Positions 9,495 to 21,479 are shown, counted from the first letter of the stretch. The stretch is 64,000 bases of DNA from Megascapheus bottae (GCA_024803745.1 JANJXV010000039.1:7681001-7745000); one strand, 5' to 3'. Notes: a model not told the origin generated them from the letters alone. A program made the numbers and translations.

Positions 9495-12178
9495 GTCTCA
9501 CAGTCTACGTGGCTCTGCAGTGTTAGAAGGAGGCTCAGTCCTCTCAGTGGTGTAGCTGTCAGCTTTCAGGTAGACAACTGCTCTCTGATTCTAGGTGACA
9601 TCTTGGGAGGTCCCCCTCTGACACATAGTAAGGGTCCCAGCTGGCCCTGGGTGCCTGGCCATGAGACATTCTGTCCACTCCTCAGAACACCCCTGGATCC
9701 CTGTCAGAAACCACCCCACCATGCTAGGCATTCCTGAGCCAGCCCTGAACCCTGGGCCTCAGGCTCTGGCTCAGGCTGGCTTGGGGTAACATGTGACTCC
9801 CCACTGCACTCCACCCACACCCAGCCAGGATTTGAGGTTGGGTACAATAGGCTATGGCCTCGGGGACCTCTCCCTCCAGGACAGCTGGATCCAGTTCCAG
9901 ACAGAAGTCCGGAGCCAGCTGTCTTTTGCACCATAGGTCAAAATTGGAGCCCCCCCCCCTTTCTGGACAGCTCAGAGATGGACCCTGACTTTGTCACCCT
10001 CCCACCACAAGGAGGGGGCTGGTGGTCCCCTCCCTGGATCCACCCACTTGTACTTGGGCCCAATGGCTGGCTGGCCCTGAGCCCAGCTCCCTGCTCCTGT
10101 CCCCTGGGGGAAGGGGCCCTCCCCCCCAGCACCTACTGCTACAACTTTGCCTTGAAAGGGCAGGAGCCAGCCCCTCTCCTGAATCCCAGAAAATCCTGGA
10201 CTCCACTGGGCCTGTTTTTTCCACTGTGCGGATGAAAGCCAATGGAGAATGACCTGTGCCAGCCCCAGGGGCTCATGGGCCCAAAGGCACAGGCAGGCTG
10301 GTACTGCTTCCCCCCCACTCTCATCAATCCATCTGTCATTCCTCCCCCACCCCAGCGCCCAGATGTCCCTTCTTCCTGATGGAGCTGTCCCTGACTGCCA
10401 CCAGCTGAGCCCTAGGGGTTGGGGCCTGAGGGGGGGAGGGGAAAGGGGACTGTCACCAACCCTGAGTCCTTGGCTTTAGGAAGCAGATATGCCTGATGAA
10501 GTCAACATTGATGAATTGTTGGAATTGGAAAGCGAGGAGGAGAGATGCCAGAAAATCCAGGTAGGTGTCGGGGGGAGCCAGACCTCCCCTTCCTTGCCCC
10601 CATTTTTCACTGCTCTGAGAAGAGCGGCCACAGCTGACATGTTTACAGAACCAGGACATGGAGCCAAACACTTTACGCTCAACCACTCCACACTCATTAA
10701 TTCTTTTAACTCTGATCATCTCCTGGTTTCCAGTTATGGAAAACCAGGGCCCAGAGAGGTTGACTCATTTATCTAAGGCCACACAGCCCAGTGTGGGTGG
10801 AGCTAAGTGCCAAACCCAGGAAGTCTAGCTGCCATATTCCTTTCCCTCCTGTGCTCTGTGAGCTTTCTCCTCCCCTGACCTGTCCCCCCCCACCAGGACT
10901 GAGCCTTGTCCCTGCTCACCCCAAAAGCTTTCAAGCCATATTCTTCCTTTGAAACTAGTTGGGAAGTCCACCCTAGAATCTGACTGCCATTAGCATAGCT
11001 GCTGCCTTGCAAAACGGGACGGGTATAAGCAGAAGCAGTAATTGTCATTTACTGTGTTGTTTTTCTTGGGGGGGCGCTGTTTAGGGCCTCCTGCAGTCAT
11101 GTATGAACCCAACAGAGGTGAGTTTCCTTCTCTTATTATATGTCTTATCTGGTCCCTGTACCCCAAAGGGAGAAGGGAAGGCTGGCCATGGTGGAAAGTG
11201 GTGGGGGGAGAATAGACCAAGAGCACTCTGGGGAACCCTTCCTCCTCTTCCTCCTCCTCCTCCTCCTCCTCCTCCTCCTCCTCCTCCTCCTCCCTCCTCC
11301 CTCCTCCCTCCTCCTCCTCCTCCTCCATCTGTCTCCTAGGCTCCTGGAGCCCCTCCCCATCCAGTCTCCTATTCTGGCTCTGCTGTTCTTGGCCTGATGT
11401 CTGATGTCTGGGGGTACAGCCTGTCTACTCTGCCTCCATCACCCCCTAGCTCCCTGCATACCCCCGAGAGCCCCCCCATCTCCAGGCTTCTGGTGCTTAG
11501 TAGCCTGGCTCCACCCACTTCCTTCCCTGCTTTAAAAGGGAAAAATATTCATGTTTCTCCGACCAGCTCTGGGCTGCCCGAGGGACAAACGTCACCACAT
11601 CTGCCTCCCTGGAACCCTCTCTGTGGCCTCCGTCTCTCTAGCTCTGTCTGTCAGGTCTCTGTCTCTGGGGAGCCGCCTGGGCACTTCTTGGCCTGAGAGT
11701 TGTCTCCATGTCTCTCTGTGTCTCTGCTCCCCTGTCTCTCTCCCTGACTCTACAGCTTTCTCGGTGTTTTCTCTGCCTCATTCCCTGTCTCTCTTACCAG
11801 CCCAGGCTGGCCGGCCTTACACTCACAAATCCTCTGCCTCTGTCTCTGGAATTACAGGCTAGCTGTTCCAGTGTCTTTCTTTCTATCTTCCTCTCCCTCC
11901 CTGGGTGTCCTTCTCCTTCTGTTTTCTCATCTCTCTCTCTCCTCCCCTCTACAGCCCTACCTACCTCTAACTCCTTCCCCACATTGACCAGGCCACAGGA
12001 GGCTGTGCCTGGCCTACTCCTGGGTTCTCAGATCTCCTCCTGTTCCCAGGATTTCATCCAGGAGCTACTGACCAAGCTCCAGGGCCTTCACAAGCAGCCG
12101 GGTCTCCGCCAGCCCAGCCCCTCGGACGACGGCAGCCTGAGTCCCCTCCAGGACCGGGCCAGGACCGCCCCTCCCTGA
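8135..12178 (+). CDS. PPP1R14A: PPP1R14A (CPI-17), complete, four coding exons
   Basis: PPP1R14A (CPI-17) is a small cytosolic inhibitor of myosin light-chain phosphatase (PP1c-MYPT1). When PKC or ROCK phosphorylates Thr38 it blocks the phosphatase and sensitises smooth muscle to calcium. Four exons join in frame: 8135-8335, 10480-10560, 11085-11117 and 12050-12178, giving 147 residues, the usual family length. The phosphorylation loop HARVTVKYD places the Thr at residue 38 exactly. The PHIN domain follows (about residues 35-120), with WIDGRLEELYRG and the acidic ESEEER stretch. The C-terminus is Pro/Ser-rich. The ATG has G at -3 and +4. All introns are GT-AG and phase 0. Residue 67 is Arg at the end of exon 1 where I recall Met in human. 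The C-terminal residues also differ, as expected for this variable tail. Confidence 0.96.
8336..10479 (+). other. PPP1R14A: PPP1R14A intron 1
   Basis: 2.1-kb intron. It holds a possible old L1-like fragment (about 8835-8930), a minus-strand B1-type dimeric SINE (8963-9195) and a (CA)n tract (9459-9493). The 9.5-10.48 kb part is unique GC-rich sequence without recognisable features. Confidence 0.7.
10480..10560 (+). CDS. PPP1R14A: PPP1R14A exon 2 (in-frame 27-codon cassette)
   Basis: 81 nt, residues 68-94 (EADMPDEVNIDELLELE and onward). Acceptor TTTAG, donor GTAGGT. It is a multiple of three with phase 0 at both ends, so it can be skipped without a frameshift. A described human CPI-17 short isoform lacks these same 27 residues. 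Confidence 0.95.
11085..11117 (+). CDS. PPP1R14A: PPP1R14A exon 3 (33-nt short exon)
   Basis: Encodes GLLQSCMNPTE, residues 95-105, with acceptor TTTAG and donor GTGAGT. It aligns with the human GLLKSCGKPVE segment, as I recall it. Confidence 0.93.
11240..11326 (+). repeat. (TCC)n polypyrimidine tract in PPP1R14A intron 3
   Basis: About 85 bases of almost pure CCT/TCC repeats with short TCCC interruptions near the end. The apparent poly-Glu, poly-Arg and poly-Pro reading frames here are artefacts of this repeat. Confidence 0.95.
12050..12178 (+). CDS. PPP1R14A: PPP1R14A exon 4 (C-terminus)
   Basis: Residues 106-147 and a TGA stop at 12176-12178. It begins DFIQELLTKLQGLHKQPGLR and ends ARTAPP. 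Acceptor TTCCCAG. Confidence 0.95.
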   Translation, partial: DFIQELLTKLQGLHKQPGLRQPSPSDDGSLSPLQDRARTAPP

Positions 12179-12280
12179 CCCAATTTTGCTTCTGTGACCC
12201 TTCCACTTGGCCTTCCTCCTCAACACACCCCGCTTGTTTATAAGTTGTATTTAATGGCTCTATAACAACATCTCTGCGTG
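12179..12280 (+). other. PPP1R14A: PPP1R14A 3'UTR (end inferred)
   Basis: Short 3'UTR. No AATAAA or ATTAAA occurs in the first 100 nt after the stop. The AT-rich segment at about 12235-12260 is the best place for a non-canonical polyadenylation signal. The end given is an estimate. Confidence 0.45.
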
Positions 12281-12662
12281 CCTGGCCTTGCTCTCCCAGC
12301 TCCCTGGGCTTCTCCAAGCCCCCTCCCCCAACGCCCTGCTCACATCCCAGTGCTCACAGCTGGTCCTGCCAGATGGACCATCGCTCCTCCCTGGCCAGAG
12401 AGCATGAGAACAGGCCTTGCTGACCCAGGGCTCTGGGGACTCACATCCTGTCCCCACCTCCCCCACACCCAGGCCCAGTCTTGGCCAGCGCGAGCTCCGT
12501 GGATGAGGGCTGTGGAGTTGAGACCACACAAACAGGCAGCGTGAGTGACCAGGGAGAGAAGGGTGGGAGAGAAGCGGCTGAGGTTGAAGATTAGCGCAAG
12601 GCCTGTTGAGGTGGGGAGGAAAGCCAATGTCCCTTAGTAGGGTGGTAAAGAAATCCTGGAGA

Positions 12663-13215
12663 GAGGCCGGCAGCTTAGCCTAGTGGTAGAGTGCTCCCTA
12701 GCATGCAGAAGCCCTGGGTTCAATTCCTTGGTACCACATACTCAGAAAAGGCCGGAAGTGGTGCTGAGGCTCAAGTGGCAGAGCAAAAAGTGTTCAAGAA
12801 CAGTGACCAGACCCTGAGTTCAAGCCCCAGCACAGGCAAAAAAGAAGAGAAAAGAAAAGAAATCCTGGAGGGGTCTCCTTTCTCCTGAAGGAAGTTGCAT
12901 TAAGCAGGGACTTGTGTGAGATGACTTCCATAGAGATCCACAGACTGTGGAATTGGCGGGAAGCAGAGGAATTGACAGAAGAATTGATTTTGACTCTGCC
13001 GAAAAGAAACAAAAACCAAATTATGGGCTGGGAATGTAGCTTAGTGGTTGAATGCTTACCTCGCATACATGAAGCCCTGGGTTCAATTCCTCAGTACCTC
13101 ATACACAGAAAAAGCCAGAAGTGGTGCAGTGGCTCAAGTAGTGGAGTGCTAGCCTTGAGCAAAAGAAGCTCAGGGCCAGTGTTCAGGCCCTGAGTCAAGC
13201 CCTAGGACTGGCAAA
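12663..13215 (+). repeat. Two IDL-Geo-type SINEs
   Basis: Plus-strand dimers at about 12668-12845 and 13022-13215, each ending in an A-rich tail. Confidence 0.88.
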
Positions 13216-13611
13216 AATAAATAAATAAGTAATACAAATTATTAGCAAGGCCGATCATCTGATCATGATGGAGCATGTCCCTGGAGCTGTCAATATGTTT
13301 TTGGCAAGGGTTGATTTTTTTCATGCCTCTGTCTGAGGAGCGCTGAGGGGTCCTCAGGGGAGACTCGGAGGGCTCTGAAGGGAATCATGTCTATATAATG
13401 AATGTTAACATCACATTTGGTTTATCCTGGTGGCTTCAGCTGTCTGTGATTGAAAGATGGGGACATGAGTTTTGATAGAGATGTAGAGGCCAAAGCCCAA
13501 GACCAGAGCCAGGAAAACAGACACCTTCCCTCTCTGCCAGCTGCCCTGTCAGAATCAGGTGCCCGTGGTAGGGTCTGAGCCCCAATCCAGCAGGAAAAGA
13601 AGGCCCTTTAG

Positions 13612-13945
13612 CTGGGCGCTGGTGGCTCACGCCTGTTATCCAAGCTACTCAGGAGGCTGAGATCTGAGGATCGTGGTTCAAAACCAGCCCAGGCAAGAAA
13701 GTTCATGAGATTCTCATCTCTAAGAAACTACCCTGTAAAAGCTGGAAGTGGAGCTGTGGCTCAAATGGTAGCGTGCTAGCCTTAAGCAAACAGGGCTAGG
13801 TCCTGAGTTCAAGCCCTGGACTGGGAAAGGAAAAAAAATAAAGCCAGAAGTAAGTGGAGGTGTGGCTAAAGTGACAGAGCACCAGCCTTGAGCAATAAAG
13901 CTAAGCAAGAGTGGGAGGCCCTCAGTTCAAACCCAGTGTGTGGGT

Positions 13946-13980
<35 letters not shown>
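13612..13980 (+). repeat. B1-type dimeric SINE, extra right half, (CA)n
   Basis: Full dimer at 13612-13835, then a lone right-half copy to about 13946 ending in (CA)16 (13947-13980). Confidence 0.85.
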
Positions 13981-13984
<4 letters not shown>

Positions 13985-14904
13985 AAGGTTCTTCAAAGAA
14001 CAAAAGAGGAGCCTCTGGGAATGCCCATGCCCACGGGTGGCGGTGACCTGTCTGTCCCCCAGGACTCATCATGTCCTGTCCCCCCCACTTCCTGAAAGTC
14101 TTCATACTTCCCTTCACAGAACCTGATTGGGGTTCCTTCCTCATGGTTGTGGGGGTGGTGTGTTCTCAGAATGTGGGTTCAAGTCCTGGGTGTGCTGTGC
14201 TCGGAGCCCCTTTCAGTTTTCTCCTCCGGAAATGGGAACTTCACAGATGAGAAATGTGGTGCCGGGCTGCAATCCCAGACTCTGTGACTCCAGAACTCAA
14301 CTATTTAACTCCTAGGTCATAGCGACCCCATAAAGCACAACAGCGATTATTCTTAGTGGCGAGAAGTGATGGGCTCGCTCTCACCAAGGTGATGGTGACA
14401 GCCCAGACAACATAATCCAAATCACAACACATCCCGCTGAGCCTGAGAGCCACAGCGCAAGAATTGGGAAATCGCATGGCTTTGGCCTCCCGTGGTGTTG
14501 TGTACTTACAATCCCCACACTTGGGAGACAGAACCAGGAGGAAAATGAACTTTGTTGTTGTTCTTTTGCCGGTCCTGGGGCTTGAACTCAGGGCCTGGGT
14601 ACTGTTCATGGGATTTCTCAAGGCTAACCTTCTACCCTTGAGCCACAGCACCACTTTCGGCTTTTTCTGTGTATGTGGTACTGAGGAATCAAACCCAGGG
14701 CTTTGTGCATGCTAGGTGAGCAATCTATCACTAGACTATGCTCCCAGCCCGGAAAATGAGTTTTTAACCATCCTGGACTACAAGGTGTGATCTGCCAAAA
14801 CATCGCAAAACAGGAGCCAGGCGCTGGTGGCTGACACCTGTAATCTGAGCTACTCAGGAGACGGATCTGAGGATAATGGTTCAGAGCAAGCCGGGACAGG
14901 AAAA

Positions 14905-15341
14905 TGCATGAGATTTTTTTTTTCTTTTTGCCAGGCCTGGGGCTTGAACTCAGGGCTTAGACACTGTCCCTGAACTTTTTGCTCAAGGTTAACACTCTAC
15001 CACTTGAGCCACAGCACCACTTCTGGCTTTTTATGTGTATCTGTAGTGCTGATGAATGGAACCCAGAGTTTCATGCATGTTAGGCCAGCACTCTACCACT
15101 AAGCCACATTCACAGCCTCTTGCATGAGATTTTTTTTTTTTTTCAGCCAGTCCTGGGCTTGAGCTCAGGGCCTGGGCACCATCCTTGTTCCAAAGACTAG
15201 AGCTCTACCACTTGAGCCACAGCACCACTTCTAGCTTTTTCTATGTATGTGGTACCAAGGAATCAAACCCGGGTCTTCATGCATACTAGGCAAGCACTCT
15301 ACCACTAGGCCAAACTCCTGGCTCCCCTGCATGAGATTTTT
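14905..15341 (-). repeat. Two IDL-Geo-type SINEs inserted in series within an older SINE
   Basis: A plus-strand B1-type SINE (left part about 14815-14912, remainder about 15335-15462) is interrupted by two minus-strand ID-type dimers, at 14919-15120 and 15135-15327. The target sequence tgcatgagattttt stands before, between and after them (14905-14918, 15121-15134, 15328-15341). Confidence 0.9.
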
Positions 15342-15652
15342 ATCTTCAATAAGCTACCAATGAAAGCCAGAAATGGAGTTGTGACTCCAGTGGTAGAGTG
15401 CTCTCCTTCGGCAAAAGAAGATGGGGACAATGCCAGGCCCCAGGACTGGTACAAAATGAAACAAAGTAAAAAAAAAAAAATGGGGTTGGAGGTGTGATAC
15501 TCATCTGGTAGAGCGCCAGCCAGTGAACAAAGGCATCAGGTGCTGAGCTGAGTCTCGGTCTAGGACAGAAGGAAGGAAGGAAGGAGGAAAGAAAGAAAGA
15601 AAGAAAGGAAGGAAGGAGGGAGGGAGGGAGAGAGGGAAATAATTAACTTCTA

Positions 15653-15684
<32 letters not shown>

Positions 15685-17105
15685 GAAGAAGAAGAAGAAG
15701 ACAGGGCGCCTAGTAGAGAGTGCTAGGCAAGCACCTCAAGGAAAAAGCAAAGAACAACAAAGCATTCCTTTTTTGGGTTTGTTTGTTTTTTTTTTTTGAG
15801 GGTTATAGGGCTTGAACTTGGCCTGGATGCTGTCCCTGAGCTCTTCAGCTCAAGGCTACCACCCTACCCTGCAGCCAAGCCCCACTTCCCATTTTCTAGA
15901 GGTTAACTGGAGATCAGAGTCTCAAGTTCTTTTGTGCCAGGGCTGGCTTTGAACCTTGATCCTCAGATCTCAGCCTCCTGAGTAGCTAGGATTACAGGCG
16001 TGAGCCATTGCGCCCAGCTCAACAAAGCGTTTCTGCCCAGGTTCAGATACCATCTGTCCTTAGCTGTGTGATCTTGACCAAGTTCCTTATCCTCTCTGTG
16101 TTTGCAAGTCCACAACTGAAATGCAGAGTAGAGGAGCACGTCCAATGTGCTGAGCAGGGACTGGAGGCAGGCATGTAACAAGGGTTCTCATCAACCTTCA
16201 AATGCTGGGGAGGGGGTCAGCTGTTAGCTCCAGTAGCCACCAGCTCCAGCCTGGCCCCATGTCCCCAGGGAACACTGCGTCCATCACAAGAGCTCCAGTG
16301 TCCGCAACCCCTTCCCAGGGCCCCCTGCCTCCCACAGCTTGTGGTCTGCCTCCACCACAAGGCTACCGCTTACTCCTTCCCAGCCCGGAATTCCCGCCCT
16401 CCTTCCCTCCCCACTCCCAGTTCCTCTTTCCAGCAAGGTTAACTTAAGAAGAAAAAAAATCTATTTCTTGGTATTACAGTATTTCATTCTGCAAACACAA
16501 TGAGTGCCAGTGGCTCACACTGTAACCCCAGCTACTCAACAGGCTGCGATCTGAGGATCACTATTCAATGCCAGCCAAGGCAGAAAAGTCCATGAGACTC
16601 ATCTCCAATTGGAACCAGCAAAAGACTGCAAGTGGAACTGGAACTCAGCTGGCACAGCACCAGCCTTGAGTGAACCCAGCACCCAGGCTCTGAGCTGAAG
16701 CTCCAGGACCCACACCAAGCAAAACTGAATCCATGTTTGTTTGGTTCACAGCATGCACACACACAGCCCTCCTTGCTTTCCTGTCACACATGACACCATC
16801 TTCAGTAGGCCCTCAGAATAAAAAGCAGCACCTTCCCCTCATGCCCTTTACCCCAGGCCCCTCATTTCCTCTGCCTGGAAGGCTCCTGCTGGCATTCAGA
16901 TGCCATCTCACACAGATGTGAGGCCCTGATGGAAGAAGCCCCTCGGATGCTGTCCTGTCATTTGATTCATTCCCCACATCCTGGGACATTTTATGAAACC
17001 ATGAAATGATCCAGGACTTTATCATCTGCCTGACTCCTTACTAACACCCACTGTGCCTGTGTTCCTAATGTGTGCGCTGCATGCAGTAGGCATTTGTGTG
17101 GTGGC

Positions 17106-17120
17106 TGCACCCTCTAGTGG
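17106..17120 (-). promoter_or_regulatory. CTCF-like motif
   Basis: Minus strand reads CCACTAGAGGGTGCA, close to the CTCF core. Binding is inferred only. Confidence 0.4.
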
Positions 17121-17509
17121 CTGGTCTCTGCACAAGTTTTCCTTTGAGATGTGAGGCCTTGGAGCATCCTCATCCTGGGTGAGCGGATGCTAAAAACTAC
17201 ACCCCAGAGCCGGGAGTACCCGGAGACAGTAAAGAAGCAGGCTCTGGAGATGCTACAGAGCACCCACCCGCTCACCTTTCTGTCTAGAGGTTTTGCTACG
17301 TGGGATGGTGAGTATTCGAACTGGAGGCCAGCCATCTGTGGTTCCCTCTTGTAAGCTTAGTCACTCTAGAGATCATAGTTTGAGGCGAATCTGGGGACAC
17401 CACAGCAGAACCAATCACTTGTTAAATACTGTGAGAAGTGTAACTAGGAGGATTGAGGTCTGGCTAGTTGGGGTAAATAGTAAGACACAAGCTCAAAATT
17501 TAGCAGAGT

Positions 17510-17734
17510 AGCCGGTGCCAATGGCTCACGCCTGTCATCCTAGCTACTCAGGAGGCTGAGATCTGAGGATTGCAATTTGAAGCCAGCCCCAGCAGAAAAA
17601 GTCTCCATGAGACCCTTATCTCCAGCTAACTGCTCAAAAACTGGAAGTGGCACTGTGGCTCAAGTGGTAGAGCTCTAGCCCTAAGCACAAAACGGTTCCA
17701 GATAGTGCCCAGGCCCTGAGTTCAATCCCCATGA

Positions 17735-17779
<45 letters not shown>

Positions 17780-18080
17780 TTTTTTGCCAGTCCTGGGTTT
17801 GAGCTCAGGGCCTGAGCACTGTCCTTGGACTTTCTCAAGGCTAGAGCTCTACCACTTGAGCCTCAGCACCACTTCTGGCTTTTTTCTATGTATGTGGAAC
17901 CGAGGAATCGAACCCGGGTCTTCATGCATGCTAGGCAAGCACTTTAACCACTAGGCCAAACTCCCGGCCCCAATAATAATAATTTTGAAAAGGGATGGAA
18001 GCATGGCTCAAGCAGTAGAATGCCTACCTAGCAAGTAGGTGAGGCTCTGAGCTCAAACCCCAGTACCATCAAAAGAAAAA
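17510..18080. repeat. B1-type SINE with (AAT)n tail split by IDL-Geo-type SINE
   Basis: Plus-strand dimer (17510-17735) with an AAT tail, interrupted by a minus-strand ID-type dimer (17775-17970). AAT repeats occur on both sides. A lone ID-like monomer follows at about 17990-18080. Confidence 0.88.
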
Positions 18081-18137
18081 AATTACAATTACACTTGCAT
18101 TGATGATATGATCAGAGCTCACAATTGGCTATTAAAA

Positions 18138-18140
<3 letters not shown>

Positions 18141-18189
<49 letters not shown>

Positions 18190-18880
18190 ACAGTCCTAGG
18201 GCTGGAACTCTGGCCTGGGCACTATCTCTTAGCTTTTTCACTCAAGGCTGGCACTCTACCACTTGAGCCACAGCTCCATTTCTGGCCTTTTGCTGATTAA
18301 TCAGAGATAAGAATCTCACAGACATTTCTTGTCTTGGCTGGCTTTGAATCATGACCCTCAGGAAGGAAGAGAGGGAGAGGGAGAGAGGGAGATTTGGGGA
18401 TTGTTAAGAGTCTACCCTGGCTAGCCACTGATGGCTCATGCCTGTAATCCTAACTACTCAGAAGGTTGAACTGGGACTTTGCAGTTCAAAGCCAGCTTGG
18501 GCAGGAAAATCCTTGAGACTCTTATTTCTCATCAACTACAAAAGCCAGAAGTGGAGCTGTGGCTCAAGTGGTAGAGCAATGGCCTCGAGCCAAAGATAAT
18601 GCCCAGTCCCTGAGTTCAAACCCCAGGACTGGCACAAAATTTTTTTTTAGCTGGGTACGACGGCTGACACCTGTAATCTTAGCTACTCAGGAGGATGAGA
18701 CCTGAAGATCTCGGTTCAAAACCAGCCTGAGCACTAAAAAGACTATGAGATGCTTATCTCTAATTAACCACTAGAAAACCAGAAGTAGTGCTGTGGCTCA
18801 GGAGGCAGGGCAGTAACCTTGGGCTAAAGAGCTCAGGAATAGTGCCCAGGCCCAGAGTTCAAACCCCACAACCGAAAAAA
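18141..18880. repeat. (GT)n and three B1-type dimeric SINEs
   Basis: (GT)23 at 18141-18187. SINEs minus at about 18190-18360 and plus at 18420-18640 and 18650-18880, the last followed by GA-rich sequence. Confidence 0.85.
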
Positions 18881-19194
18881 GAGAGAGAGACAGAGACAGA
18901 GATAGAGACACAGAGAGACAGACAGAGACAGAGAGAAAAGAAAGAAAGAAATGCACCCTGAATTTCTAAGAATGGGCAAGGATGACATTTTCCCTGTAGG
19001 CTTGAGGGACTGACACAGGAAGACAGCAACTCTCTTGTCCCAGGGTCAGACCTGGATTCAAGTTTCAGATCTCTTGACAGTGGTGGGCCTTGATGAGAAG
19101 GGGAGCCAGCCTGAGATGACTCCTCAGACTCCTGAGCTGCCTGTGGTGGCCTCTGTGATTCAGTGGTGCCAAGTGTGTGAAAAGTTCTGTGTGG

Positions 19195-20010
19195 GGGCCG
19201 AGAGTTTGGCCTAGTGGTAGAGTGCTTGCCTAGCATTCACGAAGGCCCGGGTTCGATTCCTCAGTACCACATACATAGAAAAAAAAGCCAGAAATGGTGC
19301 TGTGGCTCAAGTGGTAGAGCTCTAGCCTTGAGCAAGCCCAAGGACAGTGCTCAGGCCCTGAGTTCAAGGTCCAGGACTGTCAAAAAAAAAAAAGCTCTGT
19401 GTGGTGGAGCAGTGTGGCACACACAGTATATGCTGCATCATCAGGGGTGTGATTATCATTGTTTTCCTGTGACTTTTGGGTCACAGGAGCTTTGCTTTTA
19501 TTTTTTATTTTTTGCCTGTCCTGGGGCTTAAACTCAGGGCCTGAGCACTGTCCTTGGACTTTCTCAAGGCTAGAGCTCTACCACTTGAGCCTCAGCACCA
19601 CTTCTGGCTTTTTCTATGTATGTGGTACCAAGGAATCAAACCCGGGTCTTTGTGCATGCTAGGCAAGCACTTTAACCACTAGGCCAAACTCCCGGCCCTG
19701 CGATTTGCTTTTTTAAAAAATTCTATTATTTAGGGTATGAGGTTTGAACTCTGGTCCTTGAGCTTGCTGAGCAAGTGCTCTAACCATTGAGCAACACCTC
19801 CAGCCCCACTTTCTTTTTCTTTTTTCGGTTTTGCAAGTCCTGGGGCTTGAACTCAGGGCCTGAGCACTGTCCTTATCCTTTCTCCAGGACACTTAAGCCA
19901 CAAGCACCACTTCTGGCTTTTTTTCTGTGTATGTGGAACTGAGGAATTGAACCCCAGGCTTCATATATGCTAGGCAAGCACTCTACCACTAAGCCACATT
20001 CCCAGCCCTT
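19195..20010. repeat. Inverted and tandem ID-type SINEs
   Basis: Plus-strand dimer 19195-19392, minus-strand dimers about 19500-19698 and 19820-20010, and a minus-strand ID monomer about 19720-19808. Confidence 0.87.
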
Positions 20011-20502
20011 CAGCCCCACTTTCTACAGGTAAGTTTTGAGATAAGGATGGCCTAGCTTCCTGCACATGTGGGTGTGGTCACCTGGATTAGGCTTCCCTGT
20101 GTGTGCACCTTCAGGTCCATTCTTCATTAAGAAAGTTTCTCTCAATCTTTTTCTGGCTCAGACGAAATTGAAGCACAGTCCTAATAATCTATGCTCCTAG
20201 GTAACTGGGATTACAGGTGCCAGACTTACTGACTTATTTTTGCTGTAGTCTTGCTTTGTGTCCCAGGCTGGCCTCAAATTCTCCATCCTCCTGTTTCAGC
20301 CTCCCACCTGCAGGGATTTTAAGTATACATTACCATACCTGGCTCTACACAGGATCTTGTGATGAACAGACTCTGGTTCCCTGGTCCTGAGCAGGGCCAA
20401 GGTGTGTGTGGGGTGAGAGTAGGAGATTATCTTCTGTAGCTGAGATATTTTTGGTTCTGAGGAAGCATGAGCAGACTCAGCCAGACAAAGACTGAGCCAC
20501 AG

Positions 20503-20515
20503 TGCCCTCTGGTGG
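20503..20515 (-). promoter_or_regulatory. CTCF-like motif (strong match)
   Basis: Minus strand reads CCACCAGAGGGCA, matching the CTCF core at every strong position. It lies 1.5 kb upstream of DPF1 exon 1a, outside the SINEs. Confidence 0.55.
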
Positions 20516-20907
20516 CCAAATTCCATAGGTTCCAGGGAAAGGAGAAATGATTAGAAGTTAAGACTTGCCTTCCTGTTTCTCCATTAAGTCTGATCAGATG
20601 AAGATTTGCAGAAGAGATCAGGAACTTAAGAATAAGGATCTTTCCTGGCATCTTAGTAGGTCAGCGTGCAGGTGGATTCACTTGCAGCTCAGGTATCCCC
20701 TCCTCCAGGGAGGCCTCAAGCTGGTCTCTGAGGAAATCATACAGCTTCTATACCTCCTCATTCTGGATCTGAGCCCTCTGGATTGTCACGGTCTATCACC
20801 CTGCTGGGCTGGAATGCTAAGGCAGAGACTAGGCCATCTCTATCTCTGGATGGACTGCCAGCCTTGAGAGAAAAGCCAAGTGAGAGTGAGAGGCCAGCTG
20901 TTGATGG

Positions 20908-21137
20908 GCCAGTGGCACATAACATACAGGCTTCTGCCTATAATCTTATCCACTCAGGAGACTTAGAATCAGGAATTATGGTTTGAAACCAGCCTGGCAG
21001 GAAAATCCATGCAACTCTTAACTGCAATTAGACAACAAAAAAGCCACAAGTGGATCTGTAGCTCAGGTGGTAAAGCTCTAGTCTTCAGTGAAAAATCTCA
21101 GGGACAGTGCCTAGGCCTTGTGTTCAAGCCTCACTGT

Positions 21138-21178
<41 letters not shown>
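20908..21178 (+). repeat. B1-type dimeric SINE with (CA)n tail
   Basis: Dimer 20908-21140 ending in a (CA)n tract at 21141-21178. Confidence 0.85.
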
Positions 21179-21180
<2 letters not shown>

Positions 21181-21479
21181 TTAAAGTCTCACTATATGGC
21201 CTTGGCCTTAGCTGAATTTGAATTTTCAGTCCACCATCATAAGCCTTCTTAATGCTGAGATTAGAGTGTACCACCCCACCTAGCTTAAAGTGTCAACTTT
21301 GTGACAGTGACAGTCTTACCTTGGTCATTGCTTATATACTTAGTCCCTAGGAGAATATGTGACCCATACCAGGCACTCAATAAATGAACAAAGACCGATT
21401 CACCCTTGTGTTTTTAAAAGTCTGACTTACACTTTGGAGACACTCAGACATGCAGGCACAGACCACACACGCCCGACCC

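Noticed and set aside
10990..11360. Poly-Glu and poly-Arg proteins on the minus strand
   Set aside because: Direct translation of the (TCC)n repeat.
13022..13100. tRNA-like sequences with A and B boxes
   Set aside because: These are heads of tRNA-Ala-derived SINEs, repeated throughout the window, not functional tRNA genes.
17151..17354. Possible small exon with PETVKKQALEMLQ
   Set aside because: No family recognised, no paired splice sites and no neighbouring exon; left as unannotated unique sequence.
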